From assembly GCA_017427945.1 (NCBI GenBank), contig JAFRRT010000027.1, forward strand, positions 1-64,000: a DNA stretch of 64,000 nt. The letters are read 5' to 3'. The stretch is from Muribaculaceae bacterium. GTDB taxonomy: Bacteria; Bacteroidota; Bacteroidia; Bacteroidales; Muribaculaceae. A model generated the notes under the pieces. The model ran no database searches and was not told where the DNA came from. It worked only from the letters and a program-made list of their open reading frames with translations. Position 1 is the first letter of the stretch. Every line of letters begins with the position of its first letter. The position numbers and the translations under genes are program-made. Positions 43,351-51,911 of the stretch are shown here, piece by piece.

Positions 43351-45033
43351 ATGTCAGAAAAAATTCAGACTTTAAGAGATTCTGCTGCAATGCGCTGGAC
43401 AGCACTTCTGCTGCTCGCCCTGGGTATGTTCTGCAGCTACATTTTCATGGACATCCTCTCGCCCATCAAGGACTTGATGGAATCAACCCGCGGTTGGAGT
43501 TCATCGGCATTCGGTACCGAGGAAGGCGCTGAGGTATTCCTCAACGTGTTCGTATTCTTCCTGATTTTCGCTGGTATCATCCTCGACAAGATGGGCGTGC
43601 GCTTTACCGCAGTCCTGTCGGGTGCCGTGATGCTTGTCGGTGCTCTCATCAAATGGTATGCTGTGACCGATTCATTCATGAACAGCGGTCTGGCAACCTG
43701 GTTTACCAACAATCTGAACTACATTCCCCTATTCGATGAGTTGGGGGTTTCCCCGTTCTATGAGGGCATGCCCGCGAGTGCCAAGTTTGCCGCTGTCGGC
43801 TTCATGATCTTTGGTTGTGGTGTCGAGATGGCAGGTATCACCGTGAGCCGTGGTATTGTGAAGTGGTTTAAGGGTCGCGAGATGGCTTTGGCTATGGGTA
43901 GCGAGATGGCTTTGGCCCGCCTGGGTGTTGCCACCTGTATGATTTTCTCGCCCTACTTCGCCAAGTTGGGCGGCAGCATCAATGTATCGCGCTCGGTAGC
44001 CTTCGGCGTTGTGCTGATGATGATTGCCCTCATCATGTTCATCGTTTACTTCTTCATGGATAGCAAGCTCGACAAGCAGACGGGTGAGGCCGAGGAGAAG
44101 GACGATCCGTTCAAGGTGAGCGACATCAAACTGATTCTGAAGAACAAGGGTTTCTGGCTGGTATCGTTGCTGTGCGTGCTCTATTACAGCGCCATCTTCC
44201 CCTTCCAGAAGTATGCCGTGAACATGCTGCAGTGCAACTTGTCATTCTCGGCCGTTGATCCCAACTCGTTCTGGGCCAGCGAGAGTCTGACCATCTACCA
44301 GTATATCGTGATGCTCGTGGTAGCCGCTACCGCCTTTATGAGCAACTTCATGAAGAACAAGTCCATCAAGTATGGCTTGCTGCTCGTTTCCATCGCTGCC
44401 CTGATTTGCTACTGCTACATGGGTTACATGCGCCAGTCGGCCGAGAGTGTCTTCGCCGTATTCCCCTTGCTGGCTGTAGGTATCACCCCCATCCTGGGTA
44501 ACTACGTTGACCACAAGGGTAAAGCCGCTTCGATGCTCGTGCTGGGTTCGTTGCTGTTGATTGCCTGCCACTTGACGTTTGCTTTCATCCTGCCGTTGTT
44601 CAAGGGTAGCGCAGCCACCGGATTCATTGTGGCTTACCTGACCATCCTCGTGCTGGGTTCGTCGTTCTCACTCGTTCCCGCCGCACTGTGGCCCAGCGTG
44701 CCCAAGTTGGTAGACTCCAAGATTATCGGTAGCGCTTACGCCCTGATTTTCTGGATTCAGAACATCGGTCTGTGGCTCTTCCCCATCCTCATCGGTAAAG
44801 TGCTTGACAAGACCAATCCCGACATCGTTCAAGGTCTTGCCAACGGTACGCTCGATGCCGAGCAGGCTGCAGTTTCCTACAACTACACCTGGCCGCTCGT
44901 GATGCTCGCTTGCCTGGGTATCGCCGCATTGCTCATCGGTCTCTACCTCAAGGTGGTTGACCGTCAGAAGCACCTCGGCCTCGAGGAGCCCAACATTAAG
45001 CCTGAGGTAGTTGAGGAAATCATTCCCGAGTAA
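43351..45033 (+). CDS. MFS transporter, first of a tandem pair
   Basis: Major facilitator superfamily carrier, 560 aa, about twelve helices. The loop between helices 2 and 3 has the MFS motif A form GIILDKMGVRFTAVLSG near residues 75-91. Further family-like pieces are VEMAGITVSRGIVKWFKGRE and the repeated 'EMALAMGSEMALARLG'. It is longer than its neighbour because of extra loops near residues 105-140 and 295-340. The substrate is unknown; the sequence recalls the MFSD1-like group of carriers, but only loosely. It follows the phosphohexomutase by 47 bases and precedes a paralogue by 82. Confidence 0.85.
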   Translation: MSEKIQTLRDSAAMRWTALLLLALGMFCSYIFMDILSPIKDLMESTRGWSSSAFGTEEGAEVFLNVFVFFLIFAGIILDKMGVRFTAVLSGAVMLVGALIKWYAVTDSFMNSGLATWFTNNLNYIPLFDELGVSPFYEGMPASAKFAAVGFMIFGCGVEMAGITVSRGIVKWFKGREMALAMGSEMALARLGVATCMIFSPYFAKLGGSINVSRSVAFGVVLMMIALIMFIVYFFMDSKLDKQTGEAEEKDDPFKVSDIKLILKNKGFWLVSLLCVLYYSAIFPFQKYAVNMLQCNLSFSAVDPNSFWASESLTIYQYIVMLVVAATAFMSNFMKNKSIKYGLLLVSIAALICYCYMGYMRQSAESVFAVFPLLAVGITPILGNYVDHKGKAASMLVLGSLLLIACHLTFAFILPLFKGSAATGFIVAYLTILVLGSSFSLVPAALWPSVPKLVDSKIIGSAYALIFWIQNIGLWLFPILIGKVLDKTNPDIVQGLANGTLDAEQAAVSYNYTWPLVMLACLGIAALLIGLYLKVVDRQKHLGLEEPNIKPEVVEEIIPE

Positions 45034-45058
45034 TCAGCTTTTAGCGAAATATGTACTT

Positions 45059-45096
45059 TAGGGACCTTAAGGACTTTAAAGACTTTAAGGTCCCTA
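45059..45096 (+). repeat. spacer hairpin between the two MFS genes
   Basis: TAGGGACCTTAA (45059-45070) is the exact complement of TTAAGGTCCCTA (45085-45096), a 12-bp stem. The loop repeats the same word (GGACTTTAAAGACT), so alternative pairings exist. It could attenuate read-through into the second MFS gene. Confidence 0.55.
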
Positions 45097-45115
45097 TTTA
45101 TTAAACTAAGCCACA

Positions 45116-46483
45116 ATGAGAGAACAAGTTAGAGAAACGATTGCGACCAAGGCGTGGGCACGGTGGACAGTGCTTGCCATAGTGTCGTTTACCATGATGG
45201 CGGGCTATGTCGTCGCCAAGGAGATGTCCCCGCTGCAGTTTATGCTCGAGAAAGCCGTCGGCGACGGCGGCATGGGATGGACCAGCGGCGAGTTCGGCAT
45301 CTTTGCCGGGTCGCGTGGCTTCTTTAACGTGTTCCTGCTGATGCTCTTTGTGGGTGGCATCATCCTTGACAAGATGGGTGTGCGCTTCACGGGCATCCTC
45401 TCATGTGTGCTGATGTTGGCTGGAGCAGCAGCTGTCTATGGTGTTATCACCTTCACGTCACCCGACCCGATGTGGAGCGTTCCCCTGTTGGGTACTATCA
45501 AGCGTCAGGTGGCACTGGCGGCATTGGGTTTTGCCTTCTTCGGCATCGGCTATGAGATGTGCGGCATCACGGTTTCAAAGGTTGTGGTGCGCTGGTTCTC
45601 AGGCAAGGAGATGGCCTTGGCGATGGGCCTGCAAGTTGCCATGGCCCGCTTGGGCACCGCGTTGGCATTGGGTTTCAGCCCCATCATTGCGTTGAAGTGG
45701 GGTCTGCCCCGCCCCATCCTCATTGGCGTCTTTTGCGTGGGTGTAGGCCTTATTGCCTACCTGTACTACTGCACGATGGACCGCCGTCTGGACAAGGAGC
45801 AGGGTAAACAGGAAACCGCCCAGGGCGACGATGAGCAGTTCCACTTCGCCGACATGATGCTCACGATTAAGAATCCCGGCTTCTGGCTCATCACGTTGCT
45901 GTGCCTGTTCTACTATTCGGCGCTTTACCCCTTCCTTGATTTCGCCACCAAACTGATGATTTCCAAATATGGGGTGAATGCTGAATTGGCAGGACTCATC
46001 CCCGCTATCCTGCCCTTTACCTCGATTGTGCTCACGCCGCTGTTCGGTGCGTGGTGCGACACCAAAGGTCGCGGAGCCACGATGATGGTCGTGGGCAGCA
46101 TTATGCTCACTGCTGTGCTCATTGTGTTTGCCATGCCCGGCAACTCCAGCGCGCTGGCAGTGACGCTGATGTGTATCTTGGGCATCGCATTCTCGCTGCT
46201 GCCTGCTGCCCTGTGGCCCGCCGTTCCCAAAATCGTGCCCATGAAACAGTTGGGAACCTCTTACTCTATTATCTACTACATCCAGAACATCGGTCTCATG
46301 CTCATTCCCGTGCTCATCGGCAAGGTGCTCGAACGTGACACTGTGGGCGAGCAAGTAGATTATACCCATTCGCTCATCATCTTCGCCATCATCGGCCTGG
46401 GCGCTATCATCACTGCAGCCCTGCTGTTGTGGCTCGACCACAAGCGTCATTACGGGCTTGAGACACCAAACATCAACTCTTGA
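45116..46483 (+). CDS. MFS transporter, second of a tandem pair
   Basis: Twelve-helix carrier of 455 aa, clearly paralogous to the upstream gene. Both share the segment GIILDKMGVRFT., the block YEMCGITVSKVVVRWFSGKE (VEMAGITVSRGIVKWFKGRE in the first), KNPGFWLITLLCLFYYSALYPF (22 residues, KNKGFWLVSLLCVLYYSAIF in the first) and PAALWPAVPKIV. It is closer to the normal MFS length. The duplication is old, judging by divergence in the loops. The nitroreductase fusion gene starts 35 bases downstream; the substrate is not known. Confidence 0.85.
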   Translation: MREQVRETIATKAWARWTVLAIVSFTMMAGYVVAKEMSPLQFMLEKAVGDGGMGWTSGEFGIFAGSRGFFNVFLLMLFVGGIILDKMGVRFTGILSCVLMLAGAAAVYGVITFTSPDPMWSVPLLGTIKRQVALAALGFAFFGIGYEMCGITVSKVVVRWFSGKEMALAMGLQVAMARLGTALALGFSPIIALKWGLPRPILIGVFCVGVGLIAYLYYCTMDRRLDKEQGKQETAQGDDEQFHFADMMLTIKNPGFWLITLLCLFYYSALYPFLDFATKLMISKYGVNAELAGLIPAILPFTSIVLTPLFGAWCDTKGRGATMMVVGSIMLTAVLIVFAMPGNSSALAVTLMCILGIAFSLLPAALWPAVPKIVPMKQLGTSYSIIYYIQNIGLMLIPVLIGKVLERDTVGEQVDYTHSLIIFAIIGLGAIITAALLLWLDHKRHYGLETPNINS

Positions 46484-46518
46484 TGCCCAAATGCATCAAA
46501 TCATAACCATCGTTCATT

Positions 46519-47688
46519 ATGAGAATAAAACATCTGCTCGCAGGCTCACTGTTGATGATACTCTTTTTCACCAACATTCAACCCGCTCAAGCTCAAAACA
46601 ATAACCAATATTCAATCGGTATGGAAAACATTGTATTTGACAACATCCTTGCTCGTACGAGTATCCGCTCCTATCAGGACCGACCTGTGGAGCAAGACAA
46701 GATAGAAAAACTGTTGCGTGCCGGCATGGCAGCGCCATCGGCAGTTGACAGGCGTCCGTGGCATTTTGTCGTGGTAACCGACCATCAGGTGCTTGAAGGC
46801 TTAGCTGAAGCCAACCCCAACGCCGGAATGGCAGCACGCGCACCGCTGGCCATCGTTGTGTGTGGTGACAAGACCAAGGCGTTGACGCGTGTTCCTGACT
46901 ACTGGGTCCAGGATGTCGCCGCTGCTACCGAGAATATCCTCATTGCCGCTCAGGGAATGGGCCTGGGTGCTGTTTGGACAGGCACCTATCCCGTTACTGA
47001 CCGCGTTGAGAAGGTTGCAAAGGTACTCAACCTGCCCGAGCATATTATCCCCTTCTGCACCATTGTTATCGGATACCCCGTCAAGCCGCAGGCTCCTAAA
47101 GACAAGTGGAACGAGGAGAACATCAGCTACAACACCTTTGGCGGCGCCAAGCCAACGGTTGAAGAGCCCGCCCGCGCTTTCCATGAGTTTGTGGTTACCG
47201 AGGATTTCCTGCTCAATCCTTTCAATTACTTCTCTCAGCCTGGCGGCATGCTCGTGTGTGCGGGCGACCGTAGCAAAAGTAACGCCATGACCATCGGTTG
47301 GGGCGCATTGGGTACCCTGTGGGGCCATAACACCCCTACGGTCACCGTATATGTTGCCGAAGCACGTTACACTCATGAGGTGATTGAGAAGAGCGACTAT
47401 TTCACTATCATGACTTTCAAGGACCAGAATGTACTCCGCTACATGGGTTCCCACAGCGGCCGTGACGGTGACAAGGCGGCAGCGCTGGGCCTGCATGTTG
47501 CATACACCGAGAATGGCACCCCCTATTATGAGGAAGCCGAATGTGTCATCGAGTGCAAAATCATGTATTCACAGCCCTTTGACCCTGCCAAATTCAAGGA
47601 CGAGGTGCCGCGTGAATTCTATGACGGTTTCAGCGCCGGATACCACTCCCTCTACATCGGAAAGGTCGTCAAGGCCCTGAAAAAGTAA
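46519..47688 (+). CDS. exported nitroreductase-flavin reductase fusion
   Basis: Protein of 389 aa joining two flavin enzyme modules behind a signal peptide (MRIKHLLAGSLLMILFFTNI, cut after AQAQ near residue 30). Residues about 45-205 are a nitroreductase domain: RTSIRSYQDRPVEQDKI, AGMAAPSAVDRRPWHFVVV, and MGLGAVWTGTYP. It is closely related to the lipoprotein at 5121. Residues about 215-388 form an FMN-binding split barrel of the flavin reductase type: GGMLVCAGDRSKSNAMTIGW, then YVAEARYTHEVIEKSDYF. A second ATG at 46621 would give a cytoplasmic form, but the signal sequence looks genuine. The reductase half could supply reduced flavin or bind substrate; that is inference. The stop is 14 bases from a convergent gene. 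Confidence 0.85.
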   Translation: MRIKHLLAGSLLMILFFTNIQPAQAQNNNQYSIGMENIVFDNILARTSIRSYQDRPVEQDKIEKLLRAGMAAPSAVDRRPWHFVVVTDHQVLEGLAEANPNAGMAARAPLAIVVCGDKTKALTRVPDYWVQDVAAATENILIAAQGMGLGAVWTGTYPVTDRVEKVAKVLNLPEHIIPFCTIVIGYPVKPQAPKDKWNEENISYNTFGGAKPTVEEPARAFHEFVVTEDFLLNPFNYFSQPGGMLVCAGDRSKSNAMTIGWGALGTLWGHNTPTVTVYVAEARYTHEVIEKSDYFTIMTFKDQNVLRYMGSHSGRDGDKAAALGLHVAYTENGTPYYEEAECVIECKIMYSQPFDPAKFKDEVPREFYDGFSAGYHSLYIGKVVKALKK

Positions 47689-47702
47689 GACTTAATCCAA
47701 TA

Positions 47703-48458
47703 CTATTTACGGAAAATTACGCTGCCGCTGGCCTGGTGGGTGGCGAGGATGAGTATCTCGGCCACTTGGACGTGCTCGGGAGCGCTGACGGCATAATATA
47801 CGCTCTCGGCGATGTCTTTACCGGTGAGCGGCTTGATGCCCTTGTAGACACCATCGGCGCGCTCCTTGTCGCCGTGGAAGCGGGTGACTGAGAAGTTGGT
47901 CTCGACCAGACCCGGCTTGATGTTGGTCACACGCACCTTGGTATGTGCTACATCAATGCGCAGGCCGTCGCTGAGCGCTTTTACTGCCGACTTGGTAGCG
48001 CAATAGACATTACCGCCACCGTAGGCAGCATCGCCGGCCACACTGCCGATGTTCACCACATGGCCACGGTCGCGTTCCACCATACCCGGCACAATAAGGC
48101 GTGTCATCGTCAACAAGCCCTTGATGTTGGTGTCAATCATCGTGTCCCAGTCCTCGTAGTTGCCCTCATATTCAGGCTCAAGGCCCCATGCGCCACCAGC
48201 GTTGTTGACCAACACGTCAATCTCACGCCACTCGTCAGGCAGACCCTCGATGGCAGCCGTTGCAGCCTCGCGGTCCCTCACATCGAAGGCAAGCGCCAAG
48301 ACCTGAGCGCCCACAGTGCGCAGTTCGGCGGCAATCGCATCGAGGCGGTCGGCCCTGCGACCCGTAATTATCACGTTATAGCCGTTCTCGGCCAGTTTGC
48401 GCGCGCAGGCTTCACCAATACCGCTTGTCGCGCCAGTAACTAAAGCAATCTTCTTCAT
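47703..48458 (-). CDS. short-chain dehydrogenase/reductase (YdfG-like)
   Basis: NAD(P)-dependent SDR of 251 aa. The cofactor loop is TGATSGIGEACA near residues 8-19, with GRRADR near 32-37, whose paired Arg favours NADP(H). NNAG sits near 88-91, and the catalytic set is Ser (IGSVAGDA), Tyr and Lys (YCATKSAVKAL, Tyr152-Lys156 region). The closest characterised type is the YdfG 3-hydroxy acid dehydrogenase group, judged by the C-terminal segment LTGKDIAESVYYAVSAPEHV. The substrate is not certain. It has its own promoter, divergent from typA. Confidence 0.9.
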   Translation of the reverse strand: MKKIALVTGATSGIGEACARKLAENGYNVIITGRRADRLDAIAAELRTVGAQVLALAFDVRDREAATAAIEGLPDEWREIDVLVNNAGGAWGLEPEYEGNYEDWDTMIDTNIKGLLTMTRLIVPGMVERDRGHVVNIGSVAGDAAYGGGNVYCATKSAVKALSDGLRIDVAHTKVRVTNIKPGLVETNFSVTRFHGDKERADGVYKGIKPLTGKDIAESVYYAVSAPEHVQVAEILILATHQASGSVIFRK

Positions 48459-48490
48459 TGTCTTTCTTTTAATAATGTTATTTCACATCA

Positions 48491-48499
48491 GCAAAATTA
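48491..48499 (-). promoter_or_regulatory. -7 element of the SDR gene
   Basis: TAATTTTGC on the minus strand, 33 bases before the start at 48458. Confidence 0.6.
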
Positions 48500-48521
48500 C
48501 AACAAACCGAGAAAATATGTC

Positions 48522-48530
48522 TATCTTTGC
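48522..48530 (+). promoter_or_regulatory. -7 element of typA
   Basis: TATCTTTGC, 22 bases before the typA start. It is divergent from the SDR promoter 23 bases away. Confidence 0.65.
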
Positions 48531-48551
48531 AGGCAAAATTAAGAAGGCAGT

Positions 48552-50369
48552 ATGCAGAACATCCGTAATGTAGCCATCATCGCGCATGTCGATCATGGCA
48601 AAACAACTCTGGTAGATAAGATGTTAGCGGCAGGTCACCTGTTCCGCGACAATCAAAATATGGGTTCGCAAATCCTCGACAGCAATGACCTGGAACGCGA
48701 GCGCGGCATCACCATTCTCTCTAAGAACGTGTCCATTTCTTACAATGGGTACAAGATCAACATCATCGACACCCCGGGACATAGCGACTTTGGCGGCGAG
48801 GTGGAGCGTGTGCTCAACATGGCCGACGGTTGCCTGTTGCTGGTTGATGCTTTTGAGGGTCCGATGCCCCAGACGCGTTTTGTGCTGCAAAAGGCGCTGC
48901 AACTGGGCCTCAAGCCCATCGTTGTCATCAACAAGGTGGACAAGCCCAACTGCCGCCCCGACGAAGTTCAGGAGATGGTTTTTGACCTGATGTGCAACCT
49001 CGATGCCACCGAGGACCAGCTAGACTTCCCCACCATCTTTGGCTCGGCCAAGGAAGGTTGGATGAGTGAGGACTGGCAGCAGCCCACCGACAACATCACC
49101 GCTGTGCTTGATGCCATCATCAATCACATTCCCGCCCCCGAGATGATTGAGGGCGATGCCCAGATGCTCATCACCTCGCTGGACTACAGCAGCTATGTGG
49201 GCCGAATCGCTGTGGGTCGCGTTCATCGAGGTACGCTCAAAGACGGTATGGAAGTCGCCCTGTGCAAGAAAGACGGTGAAGTGGTCAAGCAAAAAATCAA
49301 GGAGCTGCGCACCTTTGAGGGCATGGGACAAAAGCACGTCGAGAGCGTGAGCAGCGGCGACATCTGCGCCATCATCGGCCTGGAGGGCTTTGAGATTGGC
49401 GACACTGTCACCCTGCCCACCAACCCCGAGGCGCTGCCCCGCATCGCTATCGACGAACCGACGATGTCGATGCGCTTCTGCATCAACGACTCGCCTTTCT
49501 TTGGCAAGGACGGCAAGTATGTCACTTCGCGCCACATTTGGGACCGTCTGCAGCGTGAGCTGGACAAGAACCTGGCGCTGCGTGTCGAGCATACCGAGGG
49601 CGAGGACGCCTGGAACGTTTATGGCCGTGGCGTGCTGCACCTGTCGGTGCTCATCGAGGAGATGCGCCGCGAAGGCTACGAGCTGCAAGTGGGCCAGCCG
49701 CAGGTCATCATCAAGGAAATTGATGGCGTGAAGTGCGAGCCTATCGAGGAATTGAGCATCAACGTCCCCGAGGAGTATTCCAGCAAGATGATTGATATGG
49801 TGACACGTCGCAAGGGTGAGATGACCATGATGGACACCCAAAACGACCGCATCCACCTGCAATTCAAGATACCGTCGCGAGGCATCATCGGCCTGCGCAC
49901 CAACGTGCTGACAGCCAGCGCAGGTGAGGCCATCATGTCGCACCGTTTCCTGGCCTATGAGCCTTGGAAGGGTGACATCGCCCGCCGCACCAACGGCTCA
50001 CTCGTAGCCATGGAAGGCGGCACTGCCTATGCCTACGCCATCGACAAGCTGCAGGACCGCGGCCGCTTCTTCATCTTCCCCCAGGAGGAAGTCTATGGCG
50101 GTCAGGTCGTCGGCGAGCACACCAAGGAGAAAGACCTGGTCATCAACGTCACCAAGTCCAAGAAACTCACCAACATGCGTGCCAGTGGTGCTGATGACAA
50201 GGTGAGAATCGTGCCGCCCATCGTCTTCAGTCTGGAAGAAGCCCTCGAATATATCAAGGCCGACGAATATGTCGAGATTACGCCCAACCACATCAGGATG
50301 CGCAAGATTGTCCTTGATGAACTGGAGCGCAAGCGCATTGCCAAGGCTGCAGGGCAAGACGATGATTAA
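48552..50369 (+). CDS. typA: ribosome-associated GTPase TypA/BipA
   Basis: Translational GTPase of 605 aa, the family's normal length, related to EF-G and LepA. It aids 50S ribosome assembly and stress growth. GTPase motifs: G1 AHVDHGKTT near residues 11-19, switch [12 protein letters not shown] near 49-59, G3 [11 protein letters not shown] near 73-83, G4 NKVD near 127-130. Domains II ([17 protein letters not shown]), III and V ([20 protein letters not shown] near 442-461) and the TypA-specific C-terminal domain ([19 protein letters not shown]) follow. It is transcribed alone and ended by the terminator at 50401. Confidence 0.97.
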   Translation: MQNIRNVAIIAHVDHGKTTLVDKMLAAGHLFRDNQNMGSQILDSNDLERERGITILSKNVSISYNGYKINIIDTPGHSDFGGEVERVLNMADGCLLLVDAFEGPMPQTRFVLQKALQLGLKPIVVINKVDKPNCRPDEVQEMVFDLMCNLDATEDQLDFPTIFGSAKEGWMSEDWQQPTDNITAVLDAIINHIPAPEMIEGDAQMLITSLDYSSYVGRIAVGRVHRGTLKDGMEVALCKKDGEVVKQKIKELRTFEGMGQKHVESVSSGDICAIIGLEGFEIGDTVTLPTNPEALPRIAIDEPTMSMRFCINDSPFFGKDGKYVTSRHIWDRLQRELDKNLALRVEHTEGEDAWNVYGRGVLHLSVLIEEMRREGYELQVGQPQVIIKEIDGVKCEPIEELSINVPEEYSSKMIDMVTRRKGEMTMMDTQNDRIHLQFKIPSRGIIGLRTNVLTASAGEAIMSHRFLAYEPWKGDIARRTNGSLVAMEGGTAYAYAIDKLQDRGRFFIFPQEEVYGGQVVGEHTKEKDLVINVTKSKKLTNMRASGADDKVRIVPPIVFSLEEALEYIKADEYVEITPNHIRMRKIVLDELERKRIAKAAGQDDD

Positions 50370-50400
50370 CCCAGAAAGTTAATTAGCACTAGACAAAAAC

Positions 50401-50442
50401 ATCAGGACGAGGCAGAGGTTATCTGTCCCGTCCTGATTGATT
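50401..50442 (+). terminator. typA terminator
   Basis: ATCAGGACG (50401-50409) pairs with CGTCCTGAT (50429-50437), extended inwards by GGCAGA / TCTGTC with a GGTTA loop. Then TGATTTCT. It is 32 bases past the typA stop. Confidence 0.7.
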
Positions 50443-50473
50443 TCTAAAGGAACCTCAAGGGTTCAATTTGTTT

Positions 50474-50857
50474 CTACTGTTTTTTGCGGATGGTGACTGC
50501 ACCATTTCGGAACCTTTTGTCCTCACGAGGGGTAAGGAAATCGATGCGCTTGCGCAACCGAGGTCCCATCTTGTCCTTAACAACCCACTCACCATTTACT
50601 GAGGGGTTTACTTCACTCTCCACAACAATCACGTCTCCCAGTTTAAATCCATGTTGTTTAAACATGTCAGGCGAGAGAGCGACCCATCGAATCTGATAGT
50701 TTTTCAACTTATCATAATTGATTCGGTCTCCGCTTGCTGTTACCCAACCGGCACCACCCTGTCCAGGGTGATATTTGGTGGCGTGCAACGTAAATTCCTG
50801 CCCAAAGGCAGACACAGCAATCACAACAGCAAGCGCTAAAAATAATTGTCTTAGCAT
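50474..50857 (-). CDS. exported 3D/double-psi-barrel-like protein
   Basis: Protein of 127 aa with signal peptide MLRQLFLALAVVIAVSAFGQ. The mature part resembles the '3D' or RlpA-type double-psi beta barrel. It has TKYHPGQGGAGWVTASGDRI near residues 27-46, RWVALSPDMFKQHGFKLGD near 57-75, and the closing block VKDKMGPRLRKRIDFLTP near 93-110, comparable to the 'A.DTGG.IKG.RID' end of 3D domains, with Asp94 and Asp106 at the aspartate positions. Such folds occur in lytic transglycosylases and cell-wall-binding proteins. Catalytic activity is not shown. Confidence 0.7.
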   Translation of the reverse strand: MLRQLFLALAVVIAVSAFGQEFTLHATKYHPGQGGAGWVTASGDRINYDKLKNYQIRWVALSPDMFKQHGFKLGDVIVVESEVNPSVNGEWVVKDKMGPRLRKRIDFLTPREDKRFRNGAVTIRKKQ

Positions 50858-50882
50858 AAGTTGTTAGTAATTGGTTTGTACC

Positions 50883-50914
50883 GCAAAAGTACTATAAATC
50901 ATTGAATTGACCAA
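50883..50914 (-). promoter_or_regulatory. promoter of the 3D-like gene
   Basis: TACTTTTGC on the minus strand at 50883-50891, TTG at 50912-50914, 20-base spacer. Start codon at 50857. Confidence 0.65.
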
Positions 50915-51103
50915 ATTTTTGGACAAGAAAGTGCTTCAGCGGCATCTCGCCAATTAGATGTAACCAACTACTACACAACAGGTTACGCCACACTCCTCAA
51001 GATGGTTGAAGAACGAGTCATGGGAGTATTAGGCCAAATTAGAGGATTTGACACACAATTAGCTGGAAATCAATTAATTAGGCTAAGAAATGCCGCGATT
51101 TGA
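50906..51103 (+). pseudogene. orphan 65-codon reading frame, possible gene remnant
   Basis: A plus-strand frame without start codon runs from just after a TGA at 50903 to a TGA at 51101. The deduced residues look protein-like and helical, with a Ser/Ala-rich start (FGQESASAASRQLDVTNYY) and an amphipathic part (LLKMVEERVMGVLGQIRGFD) ending QLIRLRNAAI. The only internal Met codons are at residues 33 and 39. The region is AT-richer than its neighbours and overlaps the promoter of the minus-strand gene. I read it as the tail of a lost gene; chance is possible for a frame of this length. No family recognised. Confidence 0.3.
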
Positions 51104-51128
51104 TAAAAATGAGTGCTGTTCAGGTAAA

Positions 51129-51911
51129 TCAGAAGGAATAGTCGAGGATTTTGGAGTTGAAATGGATGTCACGGTTGTTGAAAATGCGGTCCATCGCACC
51201 CGAATCGACAAGGTCACGGGTGGTGCCTGTGAGCACCTGACGGTCGGTGGTGATGAGCCACAATTCGTCAGCGAGCAGCAGGGACTGTGATATGTCATGG
51301 CTGGAAAGCAAAACGGCCTTGCCACGTTCATGGGCTAGGGTCTGCAACAACCGCATGGTCTCGATGCGGCTTGCCACATCGAGGAAAGCAGTTGGCTCAT
51401 CGAGAATGATGATGGGCGTCTGCTGCGCCAAGGCCTTGGCGACCATCGCTTTTTGCCGTTCACCGTCGCTGAGTGAGGCGACATAGGAGTCTGCCTTACC
51501 GATAATGCCCGCATCGGCCATCGCCTGACGCACGATTTCGCGGTCCTCGTCATCCATGCGCCCCAAGAATCCCGTGTGCGGCTGCCGTCCCAAGCCCACC
51601 AGTTCAGTCACCGTCAAAGCACCAGCCTGTATGCGCTCGGTGGAAACAAGGCCGATGAGACGGGAACGGTCCTTCTGGCTCATCGATGAAATTTCCTTGC
51701 CCTCGGCCTCTATATAGCCACCTAAGGCAGGAGCATCACAGGTGAGGGCCCGCAGCAACGTTGATTTGCCTGCTCCATTCTGCCCCAAGAGGGCCACCAG
51801 TTTTCCCTTGTCAAGATGGAGATTGAGGTTATTGAGCAAAGCTACCTGCTGGCTACCGTTACGATAGCCAACAGTCAGGTCATGGGTCGTGAGTATAGAT
51901 TGATCGGTCAT
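51129..51911 (-). CDS. ABC transporter ATPase, FecE/BtuD type
   Basis: ATP-binding subunit of 260 aa for a metal-chelate importer (iron-siderophore, haem or cobalamin). Walker A GQNGAGKST at residues 43-51, ABC signature LSDGERQ at 147-153, Walker B IIILDEP at 167-173, and the switch His in LLSSHD near 202-207. The start codon overlaps the permease stop (ATGA), so translation is coupled. Substrate class comes from the partner proteins; no riboswitch or Fur box was found to narrow it. Confidence 0.93.
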   Translation of the reverse strand: MTDQSILTTHDLTVGYRNGSQQVALLNNLNLHLDKGKLVALLGQNGAGKSTLLRALTCDAPALGGYIEAEGKEISSMSQKDRSRLIGLVSTERIQAGALTVTELVGLGRQPHTGFLGRMDDEDREIVRQAMADAGIIGKADSYVASLSDGERQKAMVAKALAQQTPIIILDEPTAFLDVASRIETMRLLQTLAHERGKAVLLSSHDISQSLLLADELWLITTDRQVLTGTTRDLVDSGAMDRIFNNRDIHFNSKILDYSF

